This document shows positions 31,590 to 44,953 of a DNA stretch of 64,000 nt, piece after piece; position 1 is the first letter of the stretch, and every line of letters starts with the position of its first letter. The position numbers were made by a program, and so were the translations under genes. The notes beneath the pieces were generated by a model, which had not been told where the DNA came from, searched no databases, and saw nothing but the letters and a program-made list of their open reading frames with translations. This stretch comes from Symbiodinium natans (Eukaryota > Sar > Dinophyceae > Suessiales > Symbiodiniaceae): positions 299,501 to 363,500 of the forward strand of contig CAJNDS010002210.1 in NCBI GenBank assembly GCA_905221605.1, given 5' to 3'.

Positions 31590-31685
31590 GTCTTGGCGGG
31601 CTTTTGCCTGGCAGCGTGCCTCTTCGTCGAGGTGCTGATGTGGCGCCAAGCAGTCGCTCAGTTTTTTTGTCAAGGGTTCGGAGAC
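31590..31685 (+). CDS. Candidate exon with membrane helix (possible S2 of the channel)
   Basis: After GGTCTCCAG the frame reads VLAGFCLAACLFVEVLMWRQ and then AVAQFFCQGFGD. Polycystin S2 has the form FFLAAC...VEE, so this is a reasonable S2. Orientation and position (after the polycystin domain, before the pore) agree. The donor is likely GA in GGAGAC near 31683. Confidence 0.42.
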
Positions 31686-31730
31686 TCAATAAACCCTGAA
31701 CCCCAAATCCTAACCCCGAAACCCAAAACC

Positions 31731-31985
31731 CAAAACCCTAAACCCTAAACCCTAAACCCTAAACCCTAAACCCGAATCCCTGGACCCTAAACCTTCCAAG
31801 ATGACAGACCTTCGAACCGCATCCTTGCCTGCCTTGTGCGCGTGTGAGAGGCGAAGCCCTAAACCCAGAAAAGCTAGGCGGCTGGCAAAAACCCTAAGCC
31901 CTGAACCCTAAACCCTAAACCCTGAACCCTGAACCCTAAACCCTGAACCCTAAACCCTAAACCCTCAACCCTCAACCCTAAACCG
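31731..31985 (-). repeat. CCCTAAA arrays around a GTGTGAGAGGCGAAG word
   Basis: Arrays at 31731-31790 and 31892-31985. Between them CTTGTGCGCGTGTGAGAGGC (31836) and AAAGCTAGGCGGCTGGCAAA (31871) stand, both of which recur elsewhere near arrays. Confidence 0.8.
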
Positions 31986-32108
31986 CAACTTTGAGGCTTG
32001 TAAGGTCGCTTGGGGCGCAGGGTGGACTTGGGATTGGGAGTTTAGGGCGCACACCTTCTTGCAGAACCGGAACCCTATACCCTAAACCCTAAACACTAAA
32101 CTGCTCAG

Positions 32109-32188
32109 GTCAAGAATTTGGAGCTCAAGGCCTTCATTTTCAACATCTACCGCCTTGCCAACCTCTTGAGCTGCTCGCCTGAGAAGGG
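32109..32188 (+). CDS. Candidate exon of the channel gene
   Basis: After CTGCTCAG the frame reads VKNLELKAFIFNIYRLANLL to a stop at 32190. It could be the S2-S3 linker or the start of S3, but the likeness to polycystins is weak. Confidence 0.33.
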
Positions 32189-32241
32189 TTGAAAAGCACC
32201 GAGCAACTGAATTCCCTATTCATTCCAAGACCAAGTTCCAG

Positions 32242-32330
32242 TTAGGGTTTAGGGTTTAGGGTTTAGGGTTTAGGGTTTAGGGTTTAGGGTTTAGGGTTTA
32301 GGGTTTAGGGTTTAGGGTTTAGGGTTTAGA
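32242..32330 (+). repeat. TTTAGGG array
   Basis: About 12 perfect units. Confidence 0.9.
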
Positions 32331-32777
32331 GACCTCGTTCAAAAAAGGGTTTAGGGTTGAGGGCTTCGGCTTCCTCATTCCTAATCGGAGGGGCATCTTC
32401 TAGTACGATGTTTCTTCGGGGTTGGAGAGCGTCGAGGCACTGAAGGATCCTGGAAGCCTCTTGCGGCTCCATCTTCGTGGGTCAAGAACTCTCTGGGACA
32501 GAAGGGTGGCGTTGGGTTTAGGGTTTAGGGTTTGGGGTTTAGGGTTTAGGGTTTGGGGTTTAGGGTTTGAACCTCCTTCCTGGACAGCTGCGACCCACCG
32601 CCACCAGAGGAGTTGGGCCTTAGCCGTGTCGAGTTTGCAGCGTCCCAAGCCCGTGAAAAAACTGTGGGCTCGTTGGGGGGGGGGGGGGGGGGGCGGCGGC
32701 GGGTGAGTGGCGTCACAAACCTTCGGTGCCCAGACTTGTCAGGTGGACCTCTCCCAAGTACTTAGGGATACTTGGGG

Positions 32778-32892
32778 AAACCTAAACCCTAAACCCTAAA
32801 CCCTAAACCCTAAACCCTAAACCCTAAACCCTAAACCCTAAACCCTAAACCCTAAACCCTAAACCCTAAACCCTAGACCCTAAACCCTGAAC
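32778..32892 (-). repeat. CCCTAAA array
   Basis: About 16 units. Confidence 0.9.
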
Positions 32893-33045
32893 GAAACAGC
32901 CAACATTTTTGCTAGGGTTCCAAGTTCAGCATAGGCGCCGGGGCCCAATGCATACACCCCAAGATGTCATCTTCCCGACTTAGAACCGCTTTGCTAGGAA
33001 ATCCCAAAACCCTCATACCCCTAAATCCTACACCAATCCCTGAAC

Positions 33046-33140
33046 TCTAAACCCTAAACCCTAAACCCTAAACCCTAAGCCCTAAACCCTAAACCCTAAA
33101 CCCTAAACCCTTAGCCCTAAACCCTAACCTCTAAACCTAA
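33046..33140 (-). repeat. CCCTAAA array
   Basis: About 13 units with CCCTTAG and CCTCTAAA variants. Confidence 0.85.
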
Positions 33141-33147
33141 AGCCTAG

Positions 33148-33270
33148 GCTTCGTGGGCGGCATCGTCTACCTTTGCTACTATGCCTACCTCAGCAGCCCG
33201 GGCCCGCATTTGCAGCGGGTTCGGATTTCGCATCCTCAGTTCACAGCAAAATCTGTCTCTTCTGATTAAG
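33148..33270 (+). CDS. Candidate exon with membrane helix (possible S3 of the channel)
   Basis: After AGCCTAG, two bases finish a split codon and the frame reads FVGGIVYLCYYAYLSSPGPH, then LQRVRISHPQF, to TAA at 33270. The hydrophobic stretch fits one helix, and position and strand fit S3 of the channel. The exon is directly followed by GTAGGGTTTAGGG, so a GT donor near the stop would open into a TTTAGGG array. Confidence 0.4.
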
Positions 33271-33271
33271 T

Positions 33272-33340
33272 AGGGTTTAGGGTTTAGGGTTTAGGTTTAG
33301 GGTTTAGGGGTTTAGGGTTTACGGTCTAGGGTTTAGGGTG
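33272..33340 (+). repeat. TTTAGGG array
   Basis: About nine units directly after the candidate S3 exon. Confidence 0.85.
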
Positions 33341-33580
33341 CTAAACAAAGGCGAACTCGCAAAAGTACGATGCAAAAGCTTCTGAGTACCTTTTGGGGCT
33401 TCAAGCAAGTCCAAACCACTTCAGCAGGAGTGCACTCTGTCTACGAGAAGCTTCAAACACTCGGAACACTTGCCGAACGTAGTAGCGGACTCACCGCATT
33501 AGGGTTTAGGGTTTCGAATTTAGGGTTTAGGGTGCGAGCTGTAGAATTGGCATGCGGTTTGGCTTCCCATCCTTGAGTGC

Positions 33581-33690
33581 TACTTGGAGGTTCACGGGCA
33601 CATACTGCCTCAACTAGAACTGTACTTCTAAACTCGAACCCAAGATACCACGGGGACTTCTAACTATGAGCCAATGAGGCTCCAACCCAA
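33581..33690. mobile_element. MITE-like family 2, decayed copy
   Basis: The left end TACTTGGAGGTTCACGG matches the element at 24273. The right arm is barely recognisable. Confidence 0.4.
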
Positions 33691-33743
33691 TGCTGACAAA
33701 AGCGCTAGAAAGGTTGAAGAAGCCCTCCGAAGCCCTAAGCAAA

Positions 33744-33976
33744 CCGTAAACCCTAAACCCTAAACCCTAAACCCTAAACCCTAAACCCTAAACCCTAAAC
33801 CCTAAACCCTAAACCCTAAACCCTAAACCCTAAACCCATAAACCCTAAACCCTAAACCCTAAACCCTAAACCCTAAACCCTAAACCCTAAACCCTAAACC
33901 CTAAACCCTAAACCCTAAACCCTAAACCCTAAACCCTACACCTCAAACCCTAAACCCCAAACACTAAACCCCAAAG
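33744..33976 (-). repeat. Long CCCTAAA array
   Basis: About 30 units, degenerate at the right end. Confidence 0.92.
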
Positions 33977-34003
33977 TTTCAAGAAGCCCTCTAAACCCCT
34001 AAG

Positions 34004-34079
34004 CTAGACAAAGGCGGCTCCGTGGACCAGATCGCCTTGAAGCTTTCCGAGCTTAGTGACTTGCAGGCCTCGGCCAAGG
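34004..34079 (+). CDS. Candidate exon, amphipathic helix
   Basis: After CCCCTAAG the frame reads LDKGGSVDQIALKLSELSDL and QASAK, and ends at G followed by GTTTAGGGTTTAGGG, which would be a GT donor supplied by the array. Similar short helical islands follow (34585-34640 KKLYAAKAPELQALATE; 34320-34400 LEKERAQIEKC). Whether these belong to the channel or to another gene is open. Confidence 0.35.
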
Positions 34080-34132
34080 GTTTAGGGTTTAGGGTTTAGG
34101 GTTTAGGGTTTAGGGTTTAGGGTTTAGGGTTT
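34080..34132 (+). repeat. TTTAGGG array starting at an exon border
   Basis: Seven units. The first GT could serve as a splice donor. Confidence 0.85.
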
Positions 34133-34655
34133 TGACTTGCAGGCCTTGGCTGGTGATCTTTCAGAACCTTCCCCAAAAAGCCTTTTTTCAACAAAGCCCT
34201 TTAAACCCTAAACCCTGAACCCTCTTTCTAAAACCCTGAACCCTGAACCCTAACTCTTAAACCCTCCCCTAAACCTTAAACCCTCCCCTAAACCCTGAAG
34301 CCCTAAAGCCCTAAAGCCCTAAGCTCGAAAAAGAGCGAGCCCAGATTGAAAAATGTCGCTCCCCTGGTGGCAACCCTGGCCCCTCTGATGACCTGATCTT
34401 GGTTCGAGGGTTTCGGGAGACCGGGTGCCCTAAACCCTAAACCCTAAATCCTAAACTTTGAATCCTAAAACCCTAAACCCTCAACCCTAAATCCTAAACC
34501 CTACACCCTAAACGTCTATAGTCCCTGCGCAGTGGCGTACGTTGGCTTCTGAACCCTAAACCCTAACGACCCTATACCCCAAGAAGCTCTACGCAGCGAA
34601 AGCTCCAGAGCTCCAGGCACTAGCAACTGAACCCAGATTCCCAAGCCCTAAACCG

Positions 34656-34938
34656 GGTTTAGGGTTTAGGGTTTGGGGTTTAGGGTTCAGGGTTTAGGGT
34701 TTAGGGTTTAGGGTCCCAAACCCTAAACTCGCTTAAGCCCCACTCCCCAAGCCCTAAACTGTTGGCCCAACAGCACCAGCATGGAGCCTGCTCTTGCAGT
34801 GCTTGCAGACACCCTAACCCTAAACCCTAAACCCTAAACCCTAAACCCTAACCCTAAACCCTAAACCCTAAACCCTAAACCCTAAACCCTAAACCCTAAA
34901 CCCTAAACCCTAAACCCTAAACCCTAAACCCTAAGCCC
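34656..34938. repeat. TTTAGGG (34656-34715) and CCCTAAA (34812-34938) arrays in opposite orientation
   Basis: Two arrays facing each other, separated by about 95 bp of unique sequence. Together they can form a hairpin. Confidence 0.85.
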
Positions 34939-35433
34939 CTGACCAGCAACCCAGTAGCGCGTGCGCAGGACCAGGGCTTCATGGCTCGCGTTCCCGGTCA
35001 ACTCACCGGGGAGCCATGGCTTCCAGGGATTTAGGGCTGTGGCTTTGGGGGGTTTCGGGTTTAGGGTTTAGGGTTGAGGGCATATGGTTCAGGGTTTAGG
35101 GTTTAGGGTTTAGGGTTGAGGGCATATGGTTCAGGGTGCAGGGTTTAAGGGGCTGTAGGGTCTAGGGCGAGCGTTTAGAGTGTGGGGTTGCGGACTCGAG
35201 GGTTGGCGCAAAGGCTTCCCCCGCTCTTTCAATTCAAAGCTCGCTTTCGCCTCCAACAGTTTTGCCCCGCAGTGCGTGGCTAAGCCGAACTAAACCTTAT
35301 CCCGAAACCCTACTAAAGGCCTTTCTCCTGGGCAGGTAAGAAAAACCTCAAGCCCCCTAAGGTTCCCCCCCCCCCCCCCTTGCTGAACGCAACCATGCAG
35401 GATGGGCCCCGCCAGAGCCCGTATGGCTTAGAG

Positions 35434-35534
35434 TTGGGGTGTCCTCCCTGATACTAAAAGTCCTTAATAGGGATGATAGTTCCCCCTATTTCTAATTCCT
35501 ATTAAGGACTGGTAGTATAAGGGGGAACATCCCA
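35434..35534. mobile_element. MITE-like family 1 element
   Basis: 101 bp with ends TTGGGGTGTCCTCCCTGATA / TATAAGGGGGAACATCCCA and inner arms AGTCCTTAATAGGGATGAT / CCTATTAAGGACTGG. Confidence 0.8.
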
Positions 35535-35765
35535 GGCAGGTGAGAGGGGTCTTGTGCCCCCGAGGTTGGGGATTGGGATCTGGCGCAGGGCTGTTTCTGG
35601 GGCTTCGGCGGCGTTTTGGGGCTCCGAAGAGGCTCATGGTCTGCTAGCGGTAGTCCTTTCTTGCCAACATCAGTCACGGGTCTTTATTTTCAGGGTTTAG
35701 GGTTTAGGTTTTAAGGTTTAGGGTTAAAGAACTACTGACACCCCACTTGAGCTTTCGAGTTGTAG

Positions 35766-35834
35766 GCGCGGTACAGCTTGCTCGACGAGATTCACGACCT
35801 TGCGTTTGAAGCCTCCGTCTTGCCACTTGTTTAA
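35766..35834 (+). CDS. Candidate short exon
   Basis: After GTTGTAG the frame reads ARYSLLDEIHDLAFEASVLP to a stop. Helical; no family recognised. Confidence 0.25.
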   Translation, partial: ARYSLLDEIHDLAFEASVLPLV

Positions 35835-36537
35835 AGCTGCCCGTGCCGGGAAGCTTTTGGGAAGCGTGTCTGTTCAAGAATGACTCTATGTAGGGGAAAT
35901 ATCCGACAACCCCTTTGTTACCCCCCCAAAGAACGAAACAGGTGCCCCAACTTTTGGGAAACCCTCACATGATGCCTGATTCTTATCAGAACTGCTTGGG
36001 CTTGAGATCCCGCAGTGATGTGAAGTCTGAAATGGCAGCCTTGGCACAGTTTCCGGAACTTTGCTGGTGCTCTAGGTATCCGATTGCAGCCGGCTCGAGC
36101 GGCCAGACGTAGCAGCCCCCTCCCCCATGTATGGTTCGGGTCCAGAGGGCAGACGCTGTCTCTGTTGCGTTTTTGGCCATCTACACCAGATGTGGATGCG
36201 TGCATTGTAGGTGCAGCACCAAAGGTCAGACTGCCCCGAACCTACAAAGCCTGAAACACCAAAGCCCACCTCACCAAGCCCCTGCCCAGATATCGGGGAG
36301 CGCAGTGGATTTGCTTTTGGTACATGCTCGTGCTCCTCATCAAATTCGGGGAAGGCCCGGACCTGTGATTTTTAAGGGTCGGGCTTCAAATTGCTCGGGT
36401 TTAGGGTTTAGGGTTTGGGGTTTAGGGTTATTAGGGTTTAGGGTTCCGCGCTTCTTGCGGTGCAGGTGCCAGAAGGTCTATGGTCGAGGGTTAGGGGGTC
36501 GAAAACCGCAAGCTTCAACTCCCACGCGTTTGGGCTA

Positions 36538-36634
36538 CCGTACGGCCCCCTTATGCGAACGGTCCTTAATCAGTATTCTTATTTGAGGTACTATAATCCC
36601 TATTAAGGACTGTTAGTATGAGGGAACATCCCAA
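36538..36634. mobile_element. MITE-like family 1 element, left end decayed
   Basis: The right arm CCTATTAAGGACTGTTAGTA and GAACATCCCAA is well kept. The left arm retains GCCCCCTTATGCGAACGGTC only. Confidence 0.65.
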
Positions 36635-36884
36635 TGTTTGGCCCTCAGCCCGGCAACCCAGGAGCTCCAAAACCCTCCAAATCCCCTCAACCCTGGTCTT
36701 ACCGTCAGCAAAGGGTTTAAGGTGCTTTGGGTTTAGAGGGTTCAGGGGGTTTAAAGGGTTCTGGACATCAAAAAGGGGGGCCTTCAGGGGGAGGCTGTGG
36801 GAGTTCACGCCCCAGAAGTTCTTGGCCTCATGGTTGCGGTGTGCAGACACAACGTTGCACGCGAATGGGCTTCACCCTTCACTT

Positions 36885-37022
36885 CAGGGTTTAGGGTTTA
36901 GGGTTTAGGGTTTAGGGTTTAGGGTTTAGGGTTTAGGTTGTAGGGTTTAGGGTTTAGGGTCCCCGGCCAACTGCCCCAAGCCCGGATGCAAAAAGGGTTT
37001 AGGGTTTAGGGTTTAGGGTTTT
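36885..37022 (+). repeat. TTTAGGG arrays
   Basis: 36885-36961 (about 11 units) and 36995-37022 (four units). Confidence 0.88.
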
Positions 37023-37317
37023 GGGATTCTGGAACTTCCCAAGATGAGAGCGCCCCAACTACCCAAAAAAGGAGGACATGGGAAAGCATCCCCAGGGTAA
37101 AAACAAGGCTTTCGGGGGGCGCCAGGCAGCAAGCGCGCATAATTATATGAGAGTGTAATATGTAGTAATCATACATAGCAATAGTAAGTCATGACAATAC
37201 AACCATAGTAATAACCACAGGCAAGCTGGCCAACACCGATGGCTTCGGGTTCCATAGTAAGCCCCCCAGGCAATGGAGCCCATTAACGAAGCCCGTTAGC
37301 GAAGTTTGTTCAAGATC

Positions 37318-37498
37318 TGTTTAGTGTTTAGGGTTTAGGGTTTAGGGTTTAGGGTTTAGGGTTCAGGGTTTAGGGTTTAGAACCTTCGCATCGACATGCC
37401 AACCACCCGGATGCCCACTGTTGAAGCAGGGGGCGGGGGGATGTTTTTCCAGAACCCCAAACCCTAAACCCTAAGCCCTAAACCCTAAACCCTAAATG
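37318..37498. repeat. TTTAGGG (37318-37380) and CCCTAAA (37455-37498) arrays facing each other
   Basis: Opposite orientation across about 75 bp. The following island (37523-37610, after TACTAG) is open on + and reads SIVALKHIDLESFALLRSGR. Confidence 0.8.
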
Positions 37499-37978
37499 CT
37501 GCAGTTCGCCATGTTGTACTAGTCTATCGTCGCCTTGAAGCACATTGATCTGGAAAGCTTCGCGCTCTTACGCAGCGGAAGGCTGAAAAAGGAAAGAGAG
37601 GGGTCGGAATAATTACTAATGGTATTCTCTTATGGTCCCTATATAACTATACGCACAGGCCGCTACCTTTGCCGTCGCGCACTGTTTGAATATGGTTTTT
37701 GGTGGCACGGGAGGCATGCGCAGATGGCGAATTTTGGGCCAGGAAATTTGGGCGTTGCCGCTGTGGGTTTTTGCTTGATTTGGAACACTTTTTGTTGCCG
37801 CTGGGCGCCACGTTTGCCGTCTGGCATATGAGTACATTCTCAGCTCAGCAGCTTATGTGTACGCGCATACAAAAAACACTGTTATTTACGGTGTTTTCCT
37901 GCTTTGAGCCCAAGACATCCTATCATGTAGCAGAGCTGAGAGGCTTTCATTTGCGCAACAGTCGTGGTCCAATAGGAG

Positions 37979-38150
37979 GCAGGTAACACGGACGTTCTCA
38001 TCGTGCGGACACGGATGCTCTGGCCATTCGCATTCGCACAGACTGGTAACGCGGACGTTCTCATCGTGCGGACATGCATGCTCTGGCCATTCGCACGGAC
38101 TGGTACCACGGACGTTCTCATCGTGCGGACATGGATGCTCTGGCCATTCT
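37979..38150. repeat. Minisatellite, three units of about 60 bp
   Basis: Each unit contains CGGACGTTCTCATCGTGCGG and GCTCTGGCCATTC. A second pair of repeats (GCATGCGACCCACACGGAAC-type blocks at 38163 and 38264) follows. Confidence 0.85.
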
Positions 38151-38852
38151 GCAGTGTTTTCTGCATGCGACCCACACGGAACACTGTAAATGCCGATGGA
38201 AAACCATGCTAGAAGCGTCTGAAAAAAGCAGGTGCCGAAAACACTGCTCCCGCCGGTTTTTTCGGCATGCGACACACACGAAACACTGTAAATACCGATG
38301 TAAACGAGAGGCGCGGGTTGCGCTCGATCATCCGACCGGAGGGCAAAAAACGCTAAAGCAGATGCCTATGAAAAATCAAGAATCACTTCTGTCGCAAGGT
38401 ATGAGGACTGTCGTCCACCCGCATTGTTGTTCGGATTTAGGGAGTTTGTGAGTTCAGGGTGATAGCTTGTGGAATTTGTGTTTTTGCGGGTTTAGGGACT
38501 TTGGGACTTCATTACGGGTAAGAGCTTGTGGAATCTGTAGGGAATGTGTGAATTCAGGGTGAGAGCTTGTGGAACATATGTTTTGCGGGTTTCGAGTTTT
38601 TGGTACTTCATTCAAAGAAATTCACGGGCCCGGATGCAACCACACGCCCCCCCCCGCCCCATGAGTAGCAGCCGTGTCTGACAGCAAACCTGGCGGCCTG
38701 GGGGTAACTATACCATACTGACCCCCCAAAAAACCTGTTCCAATCATTAAGGCCCTTTTTTTTAACAGAAACCGACGAAGCAATACCCCCAAAACCCTAT
38801 TCTAATCATTAAGGCCCTTCTTTTACAGAAGCCGACGAAGCAATAGTTGCAG

Positions 38853-41823
<2,971 letters not shown>

Positions 41824-41998
41824 GTTTAGGGTTTAGGGTTTAGGGTTTTTAGGGTTTTTAGGGTTTTTAGGGTTTTTAGGGTTTTTAGGGTTTTTAGGGT
41901 TTTTAGGGTTTTTAGGGTTTTTAGGGTTTTTAGGGTTTTTAGGGTTTTTAGGGTTTTTAGGGTTCAGGGTTGAGGGTTTAGGGTTTCGGTTTTGGGGT
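41824..41998 (+). repeat. TTTAGGG array turning into a (TTTTTAGGG)n variant
   Basis: Starts GTTTAGGG right at the end of the S6 exon, so the array supplies the candidate GT donor. After three canonical units come about 13 units of 9 bp with two extra T (to about 41962), then degenerate units. Confidence 0.88.
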
Positions 41999-42012
41999 GT
42001 TGTTGGGTACGG

Positions 42013-42179
42013 ACTCCAATACCCCTTAATTTAGGATTATTCCTTAAAGCACACTAGGCCTCCTCAATACCCTCAACCCTCAACCCTCAACCCTAAACCA
42101 AAAACCCTAAACCCTAAACCCTCAACCCTAATCCCTACTATGGTTTAAGGAACACCCCTTAATTCAGGAGTATTGGGGT
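42013..42179. mobile_element. Inverted-repeat element with CCCTAAA units inside
   Basis: The ends CCAATACCCCTTAATT and AATTCAGGAGTATTGG, plus an inner TTCCTTAAA/TTTAAGGAA pair, form arms around a core of about 60 bp made of CCCTCAA/CCCTAAA units. A related short palindrome is at 20330-20410. Confidence 0.6.
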
Positions 42180-42247
42180 CTTTAGGAATTAAGGTTTGGG
42201 GAGCCGAAGCCACGCCCAGTAGAGTCTGAGAAGCCCCTGTTGTTCCG

Positions 42248-42397
42248 GTTTAGGGTTTAGGGTTTAGGGTTTAGGGTTTAGGGTTTAGGGTTTAGGGTTT
42301 AGGGTTTGGGTTTTAGGGTTTAGGGTTTAGGGTTTAGGGTTTGGGTTTTAGGGTTTAGGGTTTAGGGTTTGGGGTTTAGGGTTTAGGGTTTAGGGGG
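42248..42397 (+). repeat. TTTAGGG array
   Basis: About 20 units with TTTTAGGG and TTTGGGG variants. It abuts the MITE at 42396. Confidence 0.9.
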
Positions 42398-42524
42398 TAC
42401 TTATTCACCAATTATAACTCTACTTATAAACCACTGATACGCCCCTTAAGTGTCCTAATATGGTCAAAAGTACAGTTACAAGCACAGTTATCATTGGTTA
42501 ATAAATGCCACGAACCTCCAAGTA
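42396..42524. mobile_element. MITE-like family 2 element, left tip missing
   Basis: The inner arms CCAATTATAAC and GTTATCATTGG and the right tip CGAACCTCCAAGTAC are present. The left tip is replaced by TTTAGGGG, as if the array had overwritten it. Confidence 0.7.
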
Positions 42525-43078
42525 CCCTTGTTCACGCGGTTTAGGGTTGAGCGTTTGGGGGAACATCCTTATCCCAATGCCCCAAAAGGTTTTCTAAAGG
42601 GAATCCTAGCTCTAATCATCCTTAAACCATATTCCAACTTTCTGGAGTTTACTGCGAGGGTTAAGGGTTTAGGGTCTAGGCTAGGGGTTGTTATGAGTTG
42701 TTTCAGGTGTAGTGCAGGTGTTTCAGAATGTTGAAAAGCGACCCTGAACACGCCCAAAGAGGGACCTTGCCGTCGAAGGACATGCTCCTGACCTTTGCGA
42801 AGACGTTGACGAGCGCTGGGACTGTCGGTGCCAGCAACATCACGAATGTCGCCACCTGGTCTGAACTGGGTTTAGGGCTTGTGCGTGCTTGTGCTTGTGT
42901 GCTGGTGCGCTCGTGCGCTCGTGCTCTCGTGCGCTTGTGCGCTTGTGCGCTCGTACGCCCCCAACCCGAGGCTGAACTTTAAAGGATTCTATTCTATTTG
43001 GGGTATAAAAGGGGGGGGGAATACCCACTTGTACCTTTCCTTTGGGTCCCACTTGTAAGTTTCCTTGGGTGCTGCCAG

Positions 43079-43171
43079 GCATCGGGCATCGCTCACCTCA
43101 CCAAAACGCCGTGGTCCCCAGTCGCAAAGTTCTCGAACCTGTTCAGACACTTGGACTCAGAAAGTTTGGAT
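43079..43171 (+). CDS. Candidate exon downstream of the channel pore
   Basis: After GCTGCCAG the frame reads ASGIAHLTKTPWSPVAKFSN and LFRHLDSESLD(V), then GTTTAGGG, a GT donor made by a telomere-type unit. It could encode part of the C-terminal cytosolic tail. Another open island precedes it (42727-42868, reading LKSDPEHAQRGTLPSKDML). Confidence 0.38.
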
Positions 43172-43335
43172 GTTTAGGGTCTTTAGGGTTTAGGGTCTAG
43201 GGTTTAGGGTTTAGGGTTTGTCACAAGTTGCATGTGCAGTACTAAGTTTGCCTAGACAGACAGTTTGTCGAAGGCCTTTCCCAGCTGACTTCAGGAGTCT
43301 GTGTCAAAAAGCGGGTTAGCGGGTTCGGGTTTCGT

Positions 43336-43447
43336 TTGGGATGTTCCCCCCTTATACCAACAGTCCTTCATAGGGATTGCAGTACCCCCCCCCCCCCTTT
43401 TTGATAATCCCGATTAAGGACTGTGAGTATGAGGGGGAACATCCCAA
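43336..43447. mobile_element. MITE-like family 1 element
   Basis: 112 bp with ends TTGGGATGTTCCCCCCTTAT / GAGGGGGAACATCCCAA and an internal C run that extends its length. Confidence 0.82.
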
Positions 43448-43477
43448 GGTCCAGGGTTCAGGGCTCAGAGTTTAGCT

Positions 43478-43617
43478 TTGTGGTACTTTTACCGTAACTT
43501 TAGTTCCTTTTACCTTTTTTTGGGGGTTTAGTTGGGGTTTCTGAATCAGGCAGCTATTAAAGTTTATATTTTTGGCTACCCTCCTGAGTGCAGCCAAGTT
43601 AGGGTTGTGGAGGGCTT
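43478..43617. repeat. Dispersed repeat, copy 1 (copy 2 at 44836-44953)
   Basis: Shared blocks: TACCGTAACTTTAGTTCCTT / TACTGTGACTTTAGATCCTT, GGCAGCTA and CTGAGTGCAGCCAAGTT. Both copies are in the same orientation. Confidence 0.65.
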
Positions 43618-44591
43618 TCGGGCTTTTGGGGCGTTTCGGAGCCTGGAGCCCGGGTGCGCCAAACCTTTATAGCATTCTCCTTGGCTTCGGCAGTGCCCCA
43701 GCCTGAATCTAAAAACCCTTAAACAATAAACCCTAAACCCTAAACCCTGAACCCTAAACCCTAAACCCTAAACCCTAAACCCTAAACCCTAAGTCGAGAT
43801 CCTATCCCTAAACCCTAGCGCCCGGCACCGTCAGAGATGGTTGCGGGTTCAGGCTCCCATCGGGTTCCGGCAGAGGGAGCCCTAAACCCAAGCCCTCAAC
43901 CCTAAGCCCAAAACCCGAAACCCTAAACCCTCAGCCCTAAACCCTAGACCCCAAAAAAAACTCTAGTCCCTAAACCCTACCCAAACCCTACACCCTGGGC
44001 TCTCTAGGCCGTTTAGGGTCATTACCTTCCTCCTGGATGGCTGAAAAAGTTCCTGAAATCCCGGCTCAGGGTTGTTCTGGGCCTGGGGTCGTTGGGGCTG
44101 CTTTTTAAACATTTTGTTTGTGAATTGAAATTTTTCTGCGCCGTATTTGAGGGGTCCTGTCACAGGTTTCGGGTTTAGGGTAACCCTAACCCTAAAGCCT
44201 AAACGGGGCATGTTCAAGGCTCAAAGGGGTTTGCGTTCTTGGGTTTAGGGGGTTCATGAGTCCAGGGTTGCATGGTCTCAGGGTCTTAGGGTTTAGGGAG
44301 GGTTTAGGGTTTAGGGTTTCGGGTTTAGGGTTTAGGGCTTTTTCAGAAGGTTGGCCCACTAGATTTACTGGAAACAGATGCGCATTTTGTTATGAATGGT
44401 CTCTAGCCGAGAATCCTCAGTCTAGTGCTTCTTGTTCACAAGACACAGCGGCCGGCAAAGCCAGGCAAGCAGCATTCAGAAACCGGCACGCGAAAGGAAG
44501 CATGCCGAGTTTTTCCGGATTCCTCCGCAATACTGTGTCAGCATCTTAAGACAACAACATGCAGAAAAGACCATGTAACAAAACACCAATA

Positions 44592-44699
44592 TTGGGATGT
44601 TCCCCCCAAATCCTAACAGTGATTCCTTAATGGGGACCATAATCGGGGGTTACTGCAAATCCCTTTTAAAGGCCGTTAGGTAGGAGTGGGAACATCCCC
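44592..44699. mobile_element. MITE-like family 1 element
   Basis: About 108 bp with ends TTGGGATGTTCCCCCC / GTGGGAACATCCCC. The inner arm TTAATGGGGA is kept. Confidence 0.75.
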
Positions 44700-44835
44700 C
44701 CCCCACCCAAGACAAGACGACCATTAGCACATTCTCCCCAGGCGAAGGAGGCTCGCGGATGCAGAGCACCGAGAACCTGGGGGGTGAGACCACCGAGGCT
44801 TGGGGAGCCCTCTGGAGCCCTCTGTGGGCTCTTTT

Positions 44836-44953
44836 CTTTGTGCTTTACTGTGACTTTAGATCCTTAGCCTTTTTGGGTTTATTGGGTTTCTTCATATGGC
44901 AGCTAAAAATCTAATTTTTAGCTACCCTTCTGAGTGCAGCCAAGTTTTGGTGT
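44836..44953. repeat. Dispersed repeat, copy 2
   Basis: Second copy of the repeat at 43478-43617. An open frame running through it (44750-44910) ends in a hydrophobic stretch but is more likely chance. Confidence 0.6.

Noticed and set aside
36310..36365. Hydrophobic reading after GAGCGCAG (WICFWYMLVLLIKF)
   Set aside because: Could be a membrane exon, but two other frames are equally open and it does not fit the order of the channel helices; left unassigned.
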